A DNA stretch of 64,000 bases from Chondrosia reniformis (Eukaryota; Porifera; Demospongiae; Chondrillida; Chondrillidae): positions 2,790,001 through 2,854,000 of the forward strand of contig OX359190.1 of assembly GCA_947172415.1 (NCBI GenBank), read 5' to 3'. The notes beneath the pieces are model-generated. The model saw only the letters and a program-made list of their open reading frames with translations, had not been told where the DNA came from and ran no database searches. Made by a program: the position numbers and the translations under genes. Numbering within the stretch: the first letter of the stretch is position 1; the number at the start of each line of letters is the position of its first letter. Below, one piece after another: positions 10,188 to 22,500 of the stretch.

Positions 10188-12223
10188 CAACCTCTTTTGA
10201 GGTCCATAAACACACAATGCAATTAGCCTCCTACCAACACCTACTCACATGTGAATTGATGAAAGAGTTACTAATACTGTTTCTCTAGACACTCAAAAGT
10301 CAAAGGATAAACCATTATAAGAGGATTTAGTTGCTGAATCATCATTGTATACCTATGACCTGATATGTACGTATGTATACACTGTGATTGCTACATAGCA
10401 TGTGCATTGTGTAGGGAGTAACGTGTAAAGCTCTTAGAAAAGTAGACCACGTACCCACAACTAAGATACCACTGTGCTAGCACAGCCTTCAAAGGCCATA
10501 ATGATTTAATTTATGCAGGCTATCAAATTTTTACTCATTTAGACACTACTGAAAAGTCCTTATGCGTACACTTGTGGGATTGACTGAGTTGTGATTAATG
10601 GTTACCTATTGTTCCCCAACATTCTTGTGAAGCTACTGTTTATCATAATGTGTTATTTGTCACTTGTAATGTAGACGCAACATAATTAAGAAATTAAATT
10701 ATTTCCGATAATTCCTAAAACGTATGGTATTTGCAATTGATTTGCAAACATCTCATCTTTTTGAATATTGATTGAACCAAATATTCCAAAGTCCTGATCA
10801 ATCCATGTTTGATAATTAGTGACCTTTTAAGTGTTTGTTTGTTTATAAACACAACTTGCACTGTGCATAAAATTATGTCCACACTGTATAGGAATAATCT
10901 AATATACCATTTCTCTTACATGCCATATCTACTTTAGGGAACTAAACATAACGAGTGTTTTGGATTAGGATATTAAAGTATCTCCTTCTCTTCTTCTCCA
11001 CTGGGGTTTTGGAACAATTGACAATTTGAGTGTTTGTTACTTTATAACATTTATTAAGAATAAGTGTTCAACTTGGGTCAGTTCTGTACCTTATACTAGA
11101 CTGCTTTTAGTTCTATATTTGGACATCTTCCAAGTAGTGCAGTTAACGTATTAGAAGATACATTAATACAGTGGGGATTAAAAGTAGTTAGCCATGTAAC
11201 ATGCGTTTTCACTATAGTACTCGATTACTCGCACAAGTAAAATGCCAAAGGTGCTAATTTCAACGAAATTTATTGTTTATTTGCACCTCTAAAGTTGATT
11301 CTTAGGTTTGAAAGTCACAGCTGAGATGGCAGCATGTTTTCTTGGCCTTTGTTTCTCTTCTGCATAGTCTTTTTAGGAGAAAACCAATCCATTAAATCAA
11401 CCATAGTTGCACTATAGTGCTGAGTGATTTTCATTCCTAAATTGATCGGTCGTCAATGATATGTCTGACATTAATTCGATGTATGTTGCATCGATCTTTC
11501 GATTTCAGCCACTGTATAGAGATATCTTTTCTTGGCATTCTTACGCTTGCAATCTTAAACTTCACACCAAAATATATGCACTGTTATAATATAATCGTTG
11601 TGCCAAAAGTGTTAACAATTGCGAGTAAAGATACTCAAGGAGTAGCACACGTTTAAATGGTTAGCTATACCCCACTGTACATTGTTCAAACTGATTTGGT
11701 GTAGTGCAAAATACATACGTACCTCTAAATGTTATAATGTTGTAATGTCTGTGTAGCCTGTACATTAGACTAGTCAATCTCATTCTAAATTAAAGTGTAC
11801 ATCCTCTACTTCATGATTGAAGTAGCTCATGACTATACATAAACTCTACAAGTGAAGTAGCACTACACTCGTAGCTATGGCAATAAACAAGATATACTGT
11901 ATATATAGTATTAAGAAGTTTAGAAAAGTCAGTAGAATTCATGAAAGGAAGCCTTGAAAGTTAATTTGGATGAGAGATTATTTTTTAACATATGATTGTT
12001 TATTGTCAAGCATTAAATACAAATTCCTGTACTCCTAGTGTTAGGAGCAAATGAAATATTTCTGTTACCTACCAGAGAATATGTTAAAATGAACCTATAG
12101 ACTTTAGAACTGTAAACATTGAGCCAAGACAATTGTTGGAACTATGTAAATATGAAATATACAATTATAATAATTGACAATGTGTAATTTACTTCTATTT
12201 CTGATATATGATTGGTTTTGTAG

Positions 12224-14846
12224 TGGTATGAAGAAGCCATAAAAGAACATGGCTCAGTTGAGGTTAACATCAGTTACTGTTTCCTGACAGGAGGCCCTCG
12301 AGTTGGTAAAACCTCGCTGAAGCACTACCTGCTCTACAACACAGCAAGAGAAGACAAAACTAGCACTGGTATGCTGGAAACTCCTGAAGTGGCCACCATT
12401 GCTAAGGATGGAGACACAAAGGGAAGAACAGATCGGTTGGAGGAATACCAGAGAGAAGAAAACCTGAGAATGGAAGGCCAGGCAGAGGAAGGCCAGGGGA
12501 AGGGGAGCCAGGAAGAGGAAGGCCAGGGGAAGGGGAGCCAGGGAGAGGAAGGCCAGGAGAAGGGGAGCCAGGGAAAGGAAGGCCAGGGGAAGGGGAGCCA
12601 GGGAAAGGAAGGCCAGGGGAAGGGGAGCCATGGAGAGGAAGGCCAGGGGAAGGGGAGCCATGGAGAGGAAGGTCAGGGGAAGGGGAGCCAGGGAGAGGAA
12701 GGCCAGGGGAATAGGAGCCAGGGAGAGGAAGGCCAGGGGAAGGGGAGCCAGGGAGAGGAAAGCCAGGGAGAGGAAGGCCAGGGGGAGGAGGAAGAGAGGT
12801 ATGATTTCGTTAAATGTTCTGCAGTTGGTTCTTCCTGGAAAGTTTTAACAGATGAAAAGCTAGGGCAGCTTATTTCAAAGGTTAAAATGGAGAAAAGGGA
12901 GGTCTTTCCAGGTGGCACTCTAGAAGCCCCACCTGCATGCCTCTCTTCCACAGGCTTCATCTAATGAAGCCACTTTACCTGGTGATATCACCAAGACAAC
13001 GGAGGTAGCCAGTGAGACGACCAAGCTGCCAACCACTGTCTCCAATTCCCCTCCTCCTCCTCCTAGCCATAGAGATGATACCACTGAGGCTTTAGCAGTA
13101 CAAGACCCACTGAAGCTGCTGGAGCAAGCCAGGGACAGCTTCCTGCTGAAGCACAATCTCTCCACTGAAGCAGAATTTGATGAAGAGAAGTGTACGTTCG
13201 TTTACCTCCTGGACACAGGAGGCCAGCCCTCCTTTCAGAATGTCCTTCCACTCCTACTGGACTTTCCCTGCAACTTTCTGCACGTCTTTAATGCTTCAGA
13301 GAGGTTGACAGATCCGTATGTCAATGCTTTCTGTCGAGATGGAGCCACTGAAGAGAAGAGAGCCAACAGCCGTTCAACCTGGGAATTGATGAAGGAGTCC
13401 ATTACAGCTGCCTACACAATGTCAATGAAGAGCAAGCGGCAGTTGAAAGCATTTGACATGCCTAATGAGCCCCAACTTCGCATTTTCCTTGTTGGCACTC
13501 ACCTTTCCCATCTTCCTGAAGATCCTGAAGCTAAGAGAGCTCTGCTGGACCACAACAAGAAGGTTCTAGAGGAAATGAACAACAAGCCTTATGATGGCAA
13601 CAGGGTCCTTCCAAAAGAGGTTGCCTACAAAGGTGCTGGTAGCTACTTTCTATTAGACAGTCAACTACAGGGAGACAGCAAGATGAAGGATCACACTTAC
13701 AAAGTAGTTAATGCCCTTCGCTCTCTGCTTGCAGATTCCAATAATCGGTTAGCATTGAAAGTCCCCAAAGTTTGGTTCTGCCTGCAACTTATCACATCTA
13801 GCGTAGAAAGGAAGATGTGGAAGCTCACAGAACTGAAAGAGTTTTGCCTCCGATGCCAATTCATCCAACCAGTAGATGCTGACAGACAGCTCCTTGCACT
13901 GCTGAACCTGTTTCATTGCCTTGGGTTCTATTTGTACTTTGACCTGAGTGAGTACAAAGAGCAGTGGATCTGTACAGATGCAACCTTTCTGTACAAGGAA
14001 ATGTCCAAAGTGCTATCAGTCCAGTATGGCCCAAGTGAATGTCCAAGCACAGAGCTACGTATCTTTATGGAAAAAGGAGTAATTCCTGAAGCTGTTTCGG
14101 AGGCCTTGTTTCGACAGCTAGATATCAATGCCGACATCCCAACAAGATGGCTCCTGGGGGTCCTGGTAAAAATTGGTATTGCAGCCAAAGTGAGAGAGAA
14201 GGAGACACGCTACTTCATTCCAGCAGCCCTTCCTGAGAGGCATATCTACCTACCTGAAGCATCTGTGGCCACTTTGGCATACACTTTCTCATTCCATTCC
14301 GTCCAAGATGAGAGGTATACCTGCATACCGACTGGTCTATTCCACAGACTGGCTGTGGACATTGCAAGTGGCAGACAAGCACTCAAGGAGGAGGAAGTGA
14401 GCCCAGTCCAGCTGAGAGGAAGGCAGTGGAGGTACTATCACAACCAATCAGGCTGTACACAGTTCTTTTTCACACAAGAAGATGCCCACATTGCTCTTTC
14501 CCAAAAGGAAGACCTCATTCAACTCCAACTGTTGGTTCCTCAGCACTTTCCCAAGCTAAGTCTTTCCTTGACTGAGCTCTGCAGGCACATCAGAAGGGAG
14601 ATGTACAAGCGCATTTGTTACGTGAGTGAGGTAGTCTTTGGTGCTGAGTTTCTTGAAGAGAAAGCCACTTTAGAGGACGGGGTCATTTGCAGTCACCAGA
14701 ATTGTGAGGACTCCAGTTTGCATCTTCTGCGATTTGAAGGTGACAACCAGAGAACAGGTCTGTGTACCAGACTGAACAAGATGACTGGACTAACTCCAAG
14801 AGAGTCTGTTTGGGTTGCAAAGGAACAGGACAGTGACACCAGTTGT
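12224..14846 (+). pseudogene. P-loop (Roc/COR-like) exon, gene A, with frameshift
   Basis: Starts WYEEAIKEHGSVEV after acceptor gttttgtag. Walker A is GGPRVGKTSLKHYLL. The switch-II/Walker-B-like motif YLLDTGGQPSFQNV and a G4-like RIFLVGTHLSHL follow after a low-complexity insert. After the switch core comes a COR-like region (LLNLFHCLGFYLYFD, WICTDATFLYKEMSKVL). This order suggests a ROCO-type GTPase switch. The exon is open except for a 4-bp insertion relative to gene C near 12,935. Identity with C is very high beyond the insert. Confidence 0.8.
12477..12790. repeat. 30-bp coding minisatellite in gene A
   Basis: About ten tandem copies of a G-rich, A-rich unit encode a repeating EGQGKGSQGE decapeptide between Walker A and the switch-II motif. 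Gene C has a single partial unit (MECQGEEEKYDF), so the array expanded after the A/C split. Unit length is a multiple of three, so the array keeps the frame. Confidence 0.85.
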
Positions 14847-15009
14847 GTAAGTTTATATGGCAACTATTAATTGAAACCAAATAGAGTATATGTAGTAGTA
14901 GCTAATTAGACTGTACAACAATAACTGTACTATGTTACATTAATTAAAGTGTATTAAATGTTAGTATTCTTTTAGTCCAATAAGTAATATTTTTTCTTCT
15001 TCTGTATAG

Positions 15010-15115
15010 TTGGGTGTGGCTGGTAAAGTGGAATTTGATGGAGACCAGTTTCTTCTCTATAAAGAGTCCTTTCCTGGAGAATGTAAAGTTGTTGATGGAG
15101 GCAGCAGGAAGCAGA
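15010..15115 (+). CDS. Linker exon between COR-like and CARD, gene A
   Basis: 35 codons plus one base (LGVAGKVEFDGDQFLLYKES...), acceptor tctgtatag, donor A|GTGAGT in phase 1. The shared KxxEFDGxQFL core matches exon 4 of gene C, but the rest differs. C has about 40 more residues with two SLHPSKRA repeats. No known domain is recognised. Confidence 0.7.
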
Positions 15116-15236
15116 GTGAGTGCATATTCACTGTGTATATAATATACTAAAATGTGTACCAGAAGCATTTGAATTTATGTTCAGTTGACTACCTCTCATG
15201 ATTGTGTAATCATTATTGTAATTTTGTGCTGTGTAG

Positions 15237-15562
15237 ATGTTCCAGACAATTGGAAAGAAACGATACAATCCAAACACTGGCTCTACCTGTTGGGCAACCT
15301 CTGTGTTGACAAGATAGTGAATCACCTCTTCCAGGGAGTGGATGGAAAGCCACTAATCACTTTCCAGGTGTATCAAAAGATTGGGAAGGCAAACAACACA
15401 GAGGAGGCAAATAGTATCTTCCTTCTCCACCTGTTGACCACTGGTACAGTGGAGAGCTTGTGTGTGTTTGGTAAAGTACTCCAGCAGACATCAGATGACT
15501 ATCCTATTCATGAAGAGATTCTTGAGAAACTGAAAGAGGATTTCACCCTTTTTCATTTATAG
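15237..15562 (+). CDS. CARD exon, gene A
   Basis: 108 residues with the CARD pattern: six amphipathic segments, including WLYLLGNLCVDKIVNHLF, the LITFQVYQKIG helix-2/3 region, SIFLLHLLTTGTVESLCVF and EEILEKLKED. CARDs recruit partner proteins through homotypic assembly in innate-immune and apoptotic signalling. Phase-1 acceptor tgtgtag joins the linker exon. Ends TTTCATTTATAG. Divergence from the C copy is greater than in the P-loop exon. Confidence 0.75.
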
Positions 15563-16810
15563 ACTTTTATAATAACTGAATAACTCTTTAGTATTTCGTA
15601 TTTTGTACTGTACATTATACCTATATAATACATAAAATATTAAATATAGATTGTATACGTATATAATATTCATTCATTTTTGCATACATACATACGTACA
15701 TTTGTAAAATATATGTAGTTGAATTAAATGAAACAGGAAAAGTTCATTATCATCATCAAAATTATCATCGATATCATCATCAAGTTGTTTCTTATTCCTA
15801 TATAAACTTCTTTTTCCTTCAACTTCATGCATGCAGATTTTCCTTTTTTTCATTTCATGAAACTGTACATATATATGTAATATAATTAGCAATTTTCAGT
15901 CTATATGCAAGCTTGTACGATTGTATAAGAAGACATACTGTTATAGTGGCCATATAATACAAGTTTTAAAAATGCAACTATTCTGATGAACATGTGTACT
16001 TTTTATATTATTGTGGTGCATAATTTATTCCACCAGCTGCAGTTGGTTATAAGGTAGTTATAAATGGCACCCACTTGGGTGGTACACAATGGTAAAGTGG
16101 AAGTCACTGTCTTTGGAGAGTTAGTGTCTTTACCATTCTTACAGTGATATACATAATAGGTTATAATGTACATAACACTGTATTAATTATCCGTACACAT
16201 ATATAAAGGTTATTTTAAGGTGCCATCATTTTAAGTACCATGCACACTGTGTCTATATAGAGAGGATTCACAGACATGAACTGCACAAGCATGAGTTGTA
16301 TATATTTGTGTTCAATTTAAAAAGAATATTATATATAAATGTTAGTTGATTGATGATTCATATTGTTAGTGTTCTAATAGAAGCACACCCTAAACACAGT
16401 CAAACTGCATGTGGCCATTCTGGTCTCCTATAGCAGTTGTTCTAAAAGGAATAATATTAAAAATATATATCAATTTGAATTCACATAATTATATGTCTTA
16501 AGATAAGAGTTATAAGAGACATACATAAAACTGCAATACATTACTGTAGTTGATATATTTACAAGGGGTTAACTAGTTGTAAGGTTGCCTGGTTACAGAC
16601 CTCAATAGAATGGGCCAATTTACGTATAAATTGAGCTCCGAGTCAGTTATCTAAAAGAATCAACTTTGTGATTAGAATAGCAAATAAATTCATCAGTAAA
16701 TTTTTTTTATTCTCAGAAATTTATATATCATGTTTCTGTCATAAATATCATCTGATATTCAATTTTAATATACTTATTACAAAAATAGAAGCTGGATCAG
16801 CTGGGCTATT
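15563..16810. other. AT-rich interval, no gene seen
   Basis: Very AT-rich spacer after gene A. A short ttattgtggtgcataatttattccacc segment near 16,010 resembles an arm of the 210-bp intronic MITE. No conserved frame, RNA gene or long repeat was recognised. Confidence 0.5.
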
Positions 16811-16814
16811 GAAA

Positions 16815-17335
16815 AATAGAAGCCCGGTCTACTTTAGCGGCGTGGTCTCAAAAAGAGGGCGGGGCCTCCTTTAGAGGATGGGTCTCAAAAAGAGGGAGGG
16901 GCCTCCTTTAGAGGATGGGTCTCAAAAAGAGGGAGGGGCCTCCTTTAGAGGATGGGTCTCAAAAAGAGGGAGGGGCCTCCTTTAGAGGATGGGTCTCAAA
17001 AAGAGGGAGGGGCCTCCTTTAGAGGCAGGGTCTCAAAAAGAGAGAGGGGCCTCCTTTAGAGGATGGGTCTCAAAAAGAGGGAGGGGCCTCCTTTAGATGG
17101 GTCTCAAAAAGAGGGAGGGGCCTCCTTTAGAGGATGGGTCTCAAAAAGAGGGAGGGGCCTCCTTTAGAGGCAGGGTCTCAAAAAGAGGGAGGGGCCTCCT
17201 TTAGAGGCAGGGTCTCAAAAAGAGGGAGGGGCCTCCTTTAGAGGATGGGTCTCAAAAAGAGGGAGGGGCCTCCTTTAGAGGATGGGTCTCAAAAAGAGGG
17301 AGGGGCCTCCTTTAGAGGCAGGGTCTCAAAAAGAG
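16815..17335. repeat. About 37-bp GC-richer minisatellite
   Basis: About 14 copies of a unit containing ggtctcaaaaagagggaggg and gcctcctttagagg, with tgg/cagg variants between units. Each unit includes the palindrome aggggcctcct. It abuts the truncated collagen block at 17,338, and a half-unit gap occurs at about 17,095. Confidence 0.9.
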
Positions 17336-17337
17336 GT

Positions 17338-19205
17338 ACCAGTTGGACCAATGGGGCTCCAGTAATGGAGGTAAACGATATGATATAGGCACAAAATACT
17401 ACACTGGTTGGCCATGTAGCTCAACAAGTATACATTTGGTGCAGGTTTTAAAAAGGTACTTACGTATTTACATTTGGACCATGAGGATCTTCTCTACCCT
17501 GCAAGGGTCCCAGGATTTCCATCAATACCCTAAAACACACACGAAGGCGTATTATTGAGATATAAATAAGCTACAGTAACTCCAGTCAGACCTTGTGCAC
17601 CAAGTTGGCTTCATGCAGGGTTAAGGAAAAGTAACCATTATTTTCTAAAGGTACTACATATTCATATTCCTCAGCATAAAGTCTAATATCTACATATAAT
17701 CGAAGGAAAGTGTACTATGCAATCTAGTATGATATATTATTCGTAAGACTTACAGTCTCTCCAGTAGGCCCTTGGTTACCATGGAGACCATCAAGTCAAG
17801 AAGCACCACGAGCACCTTCCAGACCTCTTGTTCCCTGTACACCTCTCAGGCCTTGTGCATCTGGTCTACCAGGATCACCTTCATCACCAGGACCTCCAAC
17901 ATCTTCATCAATTCCTCTCTCTCCCCTACCTCCGGTTGGACCCTACAGGACAGCAAACACATTGAGGTCTCTAAAGATCACCATCACATTTCAACAACTA
18001 TAGCTACGTATGTGTATATCTCTCTTCCATTGCTTCCAGCTGGACATCTGCTACCTATCCCATCCTAGAGTTGATATTAAATAATTATTTTCAAATAGAT
18101 TAAAAAGTGTTTACATTTGACCTCTAAAGTGCTTATAATTACCTTTAGTATATATACATTAGTGGAGTCCACAGTTAGTGTATATAGAGGTTTACTTACA
18201 CATCATGACCTGGCAAACCATCAGCACCTCGGAAGCCTTGTGATCCCACTGGACCCATGTCACCTGGTTCTCCTTGGGCACCTTGGGGACCAGCACTTCC
18301 CACTGTTCCATCATCACCCATAGCCCTTCACCTCCAGCTAAACCAGGTCCAGCCTCCTTGCCCTGTACAGTAACAGGGAGAAGAACACTCTAGCTGACGA
18401 CAGTCTAATAATTATGCATCATAGAGTGTAAAAAAGAATATTAATATTTTACAGAGTGTGCAACACTGTACAAGTCATCAAATACTATCAACAATCAGCA
18501 ATACATTCCACACATATACTAACAGCAGGTCCTTGTGGACCAGGGAGACCAACATTTCCTTCTATGCCCACATCTCCAGCATCACCCAGTTCTCCAACAT
18601 CTCCTGGCTCACCACACATTCCCCTAGCACCCTTAAGCCCTATTAGACCACCATCACTACCATTAGGTCCTTGGGCTCCCACAGGTCCACCATCTCCAGA
18701 CCCTCCTCTTGCACCTCCGTCTCCTTGGTGTCCCACACGTCCTGCTGCTCCATCATCTCCTGGATCTCCAGCAGGACCTTGACCTCCTGTCAGACCCTAC
18801 AGTCGTAGGAATGCAAGTCACTTTATACAATGGACAGTCAGATATTTTCATGATAATACTTTGTATATATGACAGCTTACTGGTGCACCAAGATCACCTC
18901 TTATTCCCATAGCACCAATGGGACCCTCGGCTCCCTGCACCTAAGGACACAATATGAATTGACTTATGTAGCCAACAGATTAAACACACTTGGACCTGCT
19001 TTAAGTTGCATAGTTACCAATCATAAGTATGCCTTCAGGTCTGCCATCTTTGCCGCGTTGACCCTGGTTCTCCAGTCTGACCTTTAGGACCAGTAATTCC
19101 CTGTGGACCAGCAAGAACAGCAGACTCATCAGCTCCTTGTTCACCAGCTGCACCAGTTGCACCACGATCTCCACCTGTTCCAGGTAGACCTTGTTGTCCC
19201 AAGTT
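17338..19205 (-). pseudogene. Collagen-like pseudogene block upstream of kelch gene B
   Basis: Minus-strand Gly-X-Y exons with GT-AG boundaries, read from high to low coordinates. About 19,036-19,205: GLPGTG...[10 protein letters not shown], then a +1 slip in ccagggtcaacg. 18,881-18,934: exactly 54 bp, GAEGPIGAMGIRGDLGAP, with an RGD. 18,524-18,796: 273 bp, 30 triplets plus one extra Gly. About 18,200-18,362: slip in gaagggctatgg. 17,754-17,942: 63 codons with an in-frame TGA at 17,796-17,798 where the 44.6-kb copy has TGT. About 17,450-17,533: another slip. The block is cut off at 19,205 by unrelated sequence. Not translatable as a whole, though several exons stay clean. Confidence 0.8.
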
Positions 19206-19391
19206 ACATTTTTTGATTCACTTACAGGAATAGCGGGGACTATATACTAATTTCTCTTCGGGACACTCAAAACGAGCAGCCATATTGACTTCCATATTTT
19301 CCTTTTAATCTAACGATATATCATGTTACAGTACAAAATGGATGGCAGCGAGGGTCTGAACTGCGTTCACGCCTAGTATATAGTAACAGTG

Positions 19392-19471
19392 TAGTCTCGC
19401 GTAGCCCAGACCGTTATCTCGCCTCCATATTTATATTATGACGTCACACGGTCGCCGGCTACGCGAGACTA
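19392..19471. mobile_element. 80-bp MITE in the gene B promoter, 9-bp TSD
   Basis: Perfect 15-bp ends tagtctcgcgtagcc / ggctacgcgagacta (19392-19406, 19457-19471), flanked by direct repeats gtaacagtg (19383-19391 and 19472-19480). The uninserted site, with a single gtaacagtg, is present in the promoters of A and C. A 9-bp TSD fits Mutator-like elements. Inside is a full palindromic CRE, tgacgtca, at 19439-19446, about 90 bp before the start codon. Confidence 0.85.
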
Positions 19472-19531
19472 GTAACAGTGCGGTCAGTTAAGTAGTTTTC
19501 AGTTTTACTTTTGTTTGCCTTACTGAGGATA

Positions 19532-22500
19532 ATGAACAGGGACGTGGAGAACGTGAGTTTACTTAATAAGTCTCTTGTTAACTAAACAGTTTATAGGAGT
19601 GTTAACTATTACTAGTCCGAATTCAGTGCCAAAATTAAATTAAAACTCGCTTGGTTTGAGAAGATATTAGTTACACACGAAATGCATTGAAATAGCCAAC
19701 TAACTAGAACTAAGAAATGCGACTTAATCTCAATCCTAATCTTAATCTCAACTCTAGAAGTAGTTGGCCAAGTCTAATGGTAGAGCAGATATTGTAAGAG
19801 AACCTGTCGGGACTAACTGGCATACATTCAGAGACTAGTTTCTGTTCGATTGGATTTGTTTAGAAAGGAATACTTGGCTGGCTCGTGTACTTCAATTACA
19901 GTTGTTGGATCCGTGTAAAACCTAAACCAAACCAGTCAACTATAGAGCGAAGAGACACACGCGATTCATATCCTTTTAGGGGACAAGTTAGAAAGCGAGG
20001 AACTGATTCGTAATCTTTCCGTAACTGAATAACCATTCTGTTACTCTACTGGTGGCAATTAGCTTGTCACTGTAAACGTTATAAAGTTTAAAATATGAGC
20101 ATTATTAAACTATGAGCCATGCATGCACGTTAAGAATATTTAGACAAGAAGATTTACGGCACTTACAGGCCTCAAAGTGTTCTTGCAATAAGCTGCTACA
20201 GCTGCTACAGAACTTACTCCTTCCATGTCATTCAGTTCCTCCAAACAGTGAATATTATCTATTCTTTCTTGTCTCTAATTAGTTATTTCAAAGTGACCTT
20301 CTGACAGCTGGAGGAGGTCACTTCCTAAAGTCAACTGAAATACCGGAAGCGACGTTTGGAACTCAATTCGGAAAAGCAGTTGCAATTAACGAGAGAGTAT
20401 TTGTCTGCGGGGGAATGTGTGAAAATAGGGCATCTAAACGGATCGTTCAGGTATACAATGTACTAATGAAGAAATGGTCAACACTACCTCCATCTCCGTA
20501 TTCTCAAAGTGGAGCCACCATCATAGAAGATCAGTTAACTCTGATAGGAGGTTGGGAGACACTTCACACTCCAACAAGCAAGCTAGTGACATGGACAGGT
20601 AAAGAATGGTTAGAGCTATATCCTCCAATGCACACTGCCCGATACAGTCCAGGAGTTCTTGCTATTGGAGACTTAGTAATTGTGTCTGGAGGGGCAGGAG
20701 CAGGTGACAGACCAGTAGACACAATTGAATTCCTGGATATTAAGACTAAAAAGTGGATCCAGTCGAATCTTAAACTTCTTCGACCATTATCATCACACCA
20801 CATGGCATTGTGTGGTGAATACATTTACATCTACTACTGGGGCAGTGCATTTTTTTGGAGAATGAATAAGAAGAATTTTATGGCTTCACTTACCAACAAT
20901 GATGTACATCACTGGGAAGAGCTCACGAGGGCACCATTACAGTTCAGTTCACTATTACAATACAGCATCCTACCAGTCCTAGTAGGTCCAGGTGGAATCT
21001 TCATTCTCGAGAAGAAGAAGTGGACACAAATTAGTAAAGAAACGTCTTATCACAACACCTGTACGGCTTCCCTCAACGGAACTACGTTTCTCACCATTGG
21101 AGGAGGAATAGGAGGAGTATATCAGACAAGAGCTGTACAATACGATATTGCAGTTGAGGTTAGTAACTTATTTAATTACAAAACATTACATTAAAGTATT
21201 ACAAGTCTTGTTAACATTCATTGCGCGCTTCGCGTACACTTTCTCCTTCAACTAGAACATTAGAAGGTTTTTTTCCTTCGTTAGAGTCACCTAACTTGTG
21301 CGCTCAGTGTACATGAAGCGCGTGTCAATGTTAACAAGACTTGTATTGTCTTTAAGTTCTCGTACGAGTGTGTCCTACGAACGCTCTCACGAGCTAAAGT
21401 GTTAACTTGTTTCCACTAACGGAGACTGTTAGAAGTCTTCTTGTATCAACCGCTGTTTGCATTTGAAGGAGAAAGTAGAGTGTGTACGTTTTATAAAAGT
21501 GCCAAGTTGTAAAATGGTTCTTGCATGTAATTTGCAGAATATTAATTTCTCGTCCTGTGTACGTTCGTGTGATTAGGTTGCAGGAGCGCATAATGAATAG
21601 ACACAATTAATATACTGCTAACTAAGTAACAACAATTTGAGTAAATTGCTACGAAGTTTTATTTGGCAGCCAAAAGTCGGCCATTTTACCAGTGAAAAAT
21701 AGTCGTCAACGTCTAGATCTTAGACAGATGATTATAAAGTTCTTAAAACAGGTTCTCCTTGTTGAAGTAAGTGTAAGAGAGATAAATAAAGTCAAATAGA
21801 TTGTAATGTAATTACTGTACAAGTTATGTTAACATTCGTTGTGTGCTTCGCGTACACTTTAAAATAGAAACATTTGAAGGTTTTATTTCCTATTTTCAAT
21901 GTTAACAATTAATGTTCTCGTACGAGTGTGTCCTACGAGCGCTGATACGTACTTGTTTAAGTGTTTCCACTAACGAAGACTGTTAAGTCTTCCTTGTTCT
22001 TTACATTTGAAGGGAGAAAGTAAAGCGCTCAAAGTATTACCCACTAGAATAGTTAGTTTCATTGTCTGATTACTTTGAGTGTTTATTGTCGCGTGTATGT
22101 AGACCTACATACGTACGTATGTTTCAACTTGAATGTTTTCTCGTCCTGTGTACGTACAAGTGATTAGTTATAGATTGTTAGTTGAGCCACTTGCCAATAG
22201 CAGAAAGGGTAAATTGCTACCAATTAAGTCTTTATGCTTACAGCCATTTAACAGTGAATATGTTGTCATAATACTAGTCAGATCATTCGACTGAGAGAGG
22301 TACCGTGTTTTTAAATCTGGTGTTCCTTGTTCAAGTATCAGGTACAGTAAAATAGTTTTTTTTTCATTAACATTATCATCGAGAATGTAGAATTTGTATC
22401 ATTTGAGAATGATATACTACATTGTTTGAGTGTGTATGTCTGTACATATACGTATCCTAATTTATTGAGACTCAGCAACAATTGTATTTAAAAACAAATT

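Larger units (their letters stand above)
7947..12223 (+). other. Intron 2 of gene A, repeat-rich and conserved among paralogues
   Basis: 4.3 kb without credible exons. It begins with a foldback element (7989-8139), then repeats of ctcgtacgagtgtgt at about 8155, 8473 and 9366, an (AAT)n tract at 9079-9105, a second foldback near 9255-9345, a 210-bp MITE (9978-10187), and a copy of the gggaactaaac repeat near 10,930. Long stretches match intron 2 of B (21.2-23.6 kb) and C (51.7-54.7 kb). The sequence just before the P-loop exon matches only C. Confidence 0.7.
6342..15562 (+). pseudogene. Kelch-Roc/COR-CARD gene A (frameshifted paralogue of gene C)
   Basis: Exon model: 6342-6350 (MEN), 7062-7946 (kelch), 12224-14846 (P-loop/Roc-COR-like), 15010-15115 (linker), 15237-15562 (CARD). 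All junctions are GT-AG with matching phases (0, 0, 0, 1). Compared with gene C, a 4-bp insertion (GCAT) at about 12,934-12,938 shifts the P-loop exon, which stops at 12,962-12,964. The downstream frame is then open to the end of the exon. Everything else is intact, so this is a recent lesion, an assembly error, or a gene making a truncated kelch-P-loop protein. The N-terminal third of the P-loop exon also carries a coding minisatellite absent from C. Confidence 0.75.

Noticed and set aside
12254..12661. Minus-strand leucine/proline-rich repeat ORF
   Set aside because: Antisense of the EGQGKGSQGE minisatellite in gene A.
13305..13320. Independent gene start at 13,305
   Set aside because: The frame is open upstream to the 4-bp insertion and matches gene C continuously, so the start codon there is an artefact of the frameshift.
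12224..14846. NACHT/NB-ARC (NLR-type) ATPase
   Set aside because: DTGGQ and VGTH motifs plus a COR-like region fit a Roc-type switch better; no leucine-rich repeats or NACHT sensor motifs seen.
16815..17335. Regular repeats that could suggest a CRISPR array
   Set aside because: Units are contiguous with no unique spacers, and the sequence is eukaryotic.
18456..18782. Pro/Ser-rich plus-strand ORF (also at 45,297 and 46,873)
   Set aside because: Antisense shadow of the 273-bp collagen exon; the minus strand has Gly-X-Y and proper splice sites.
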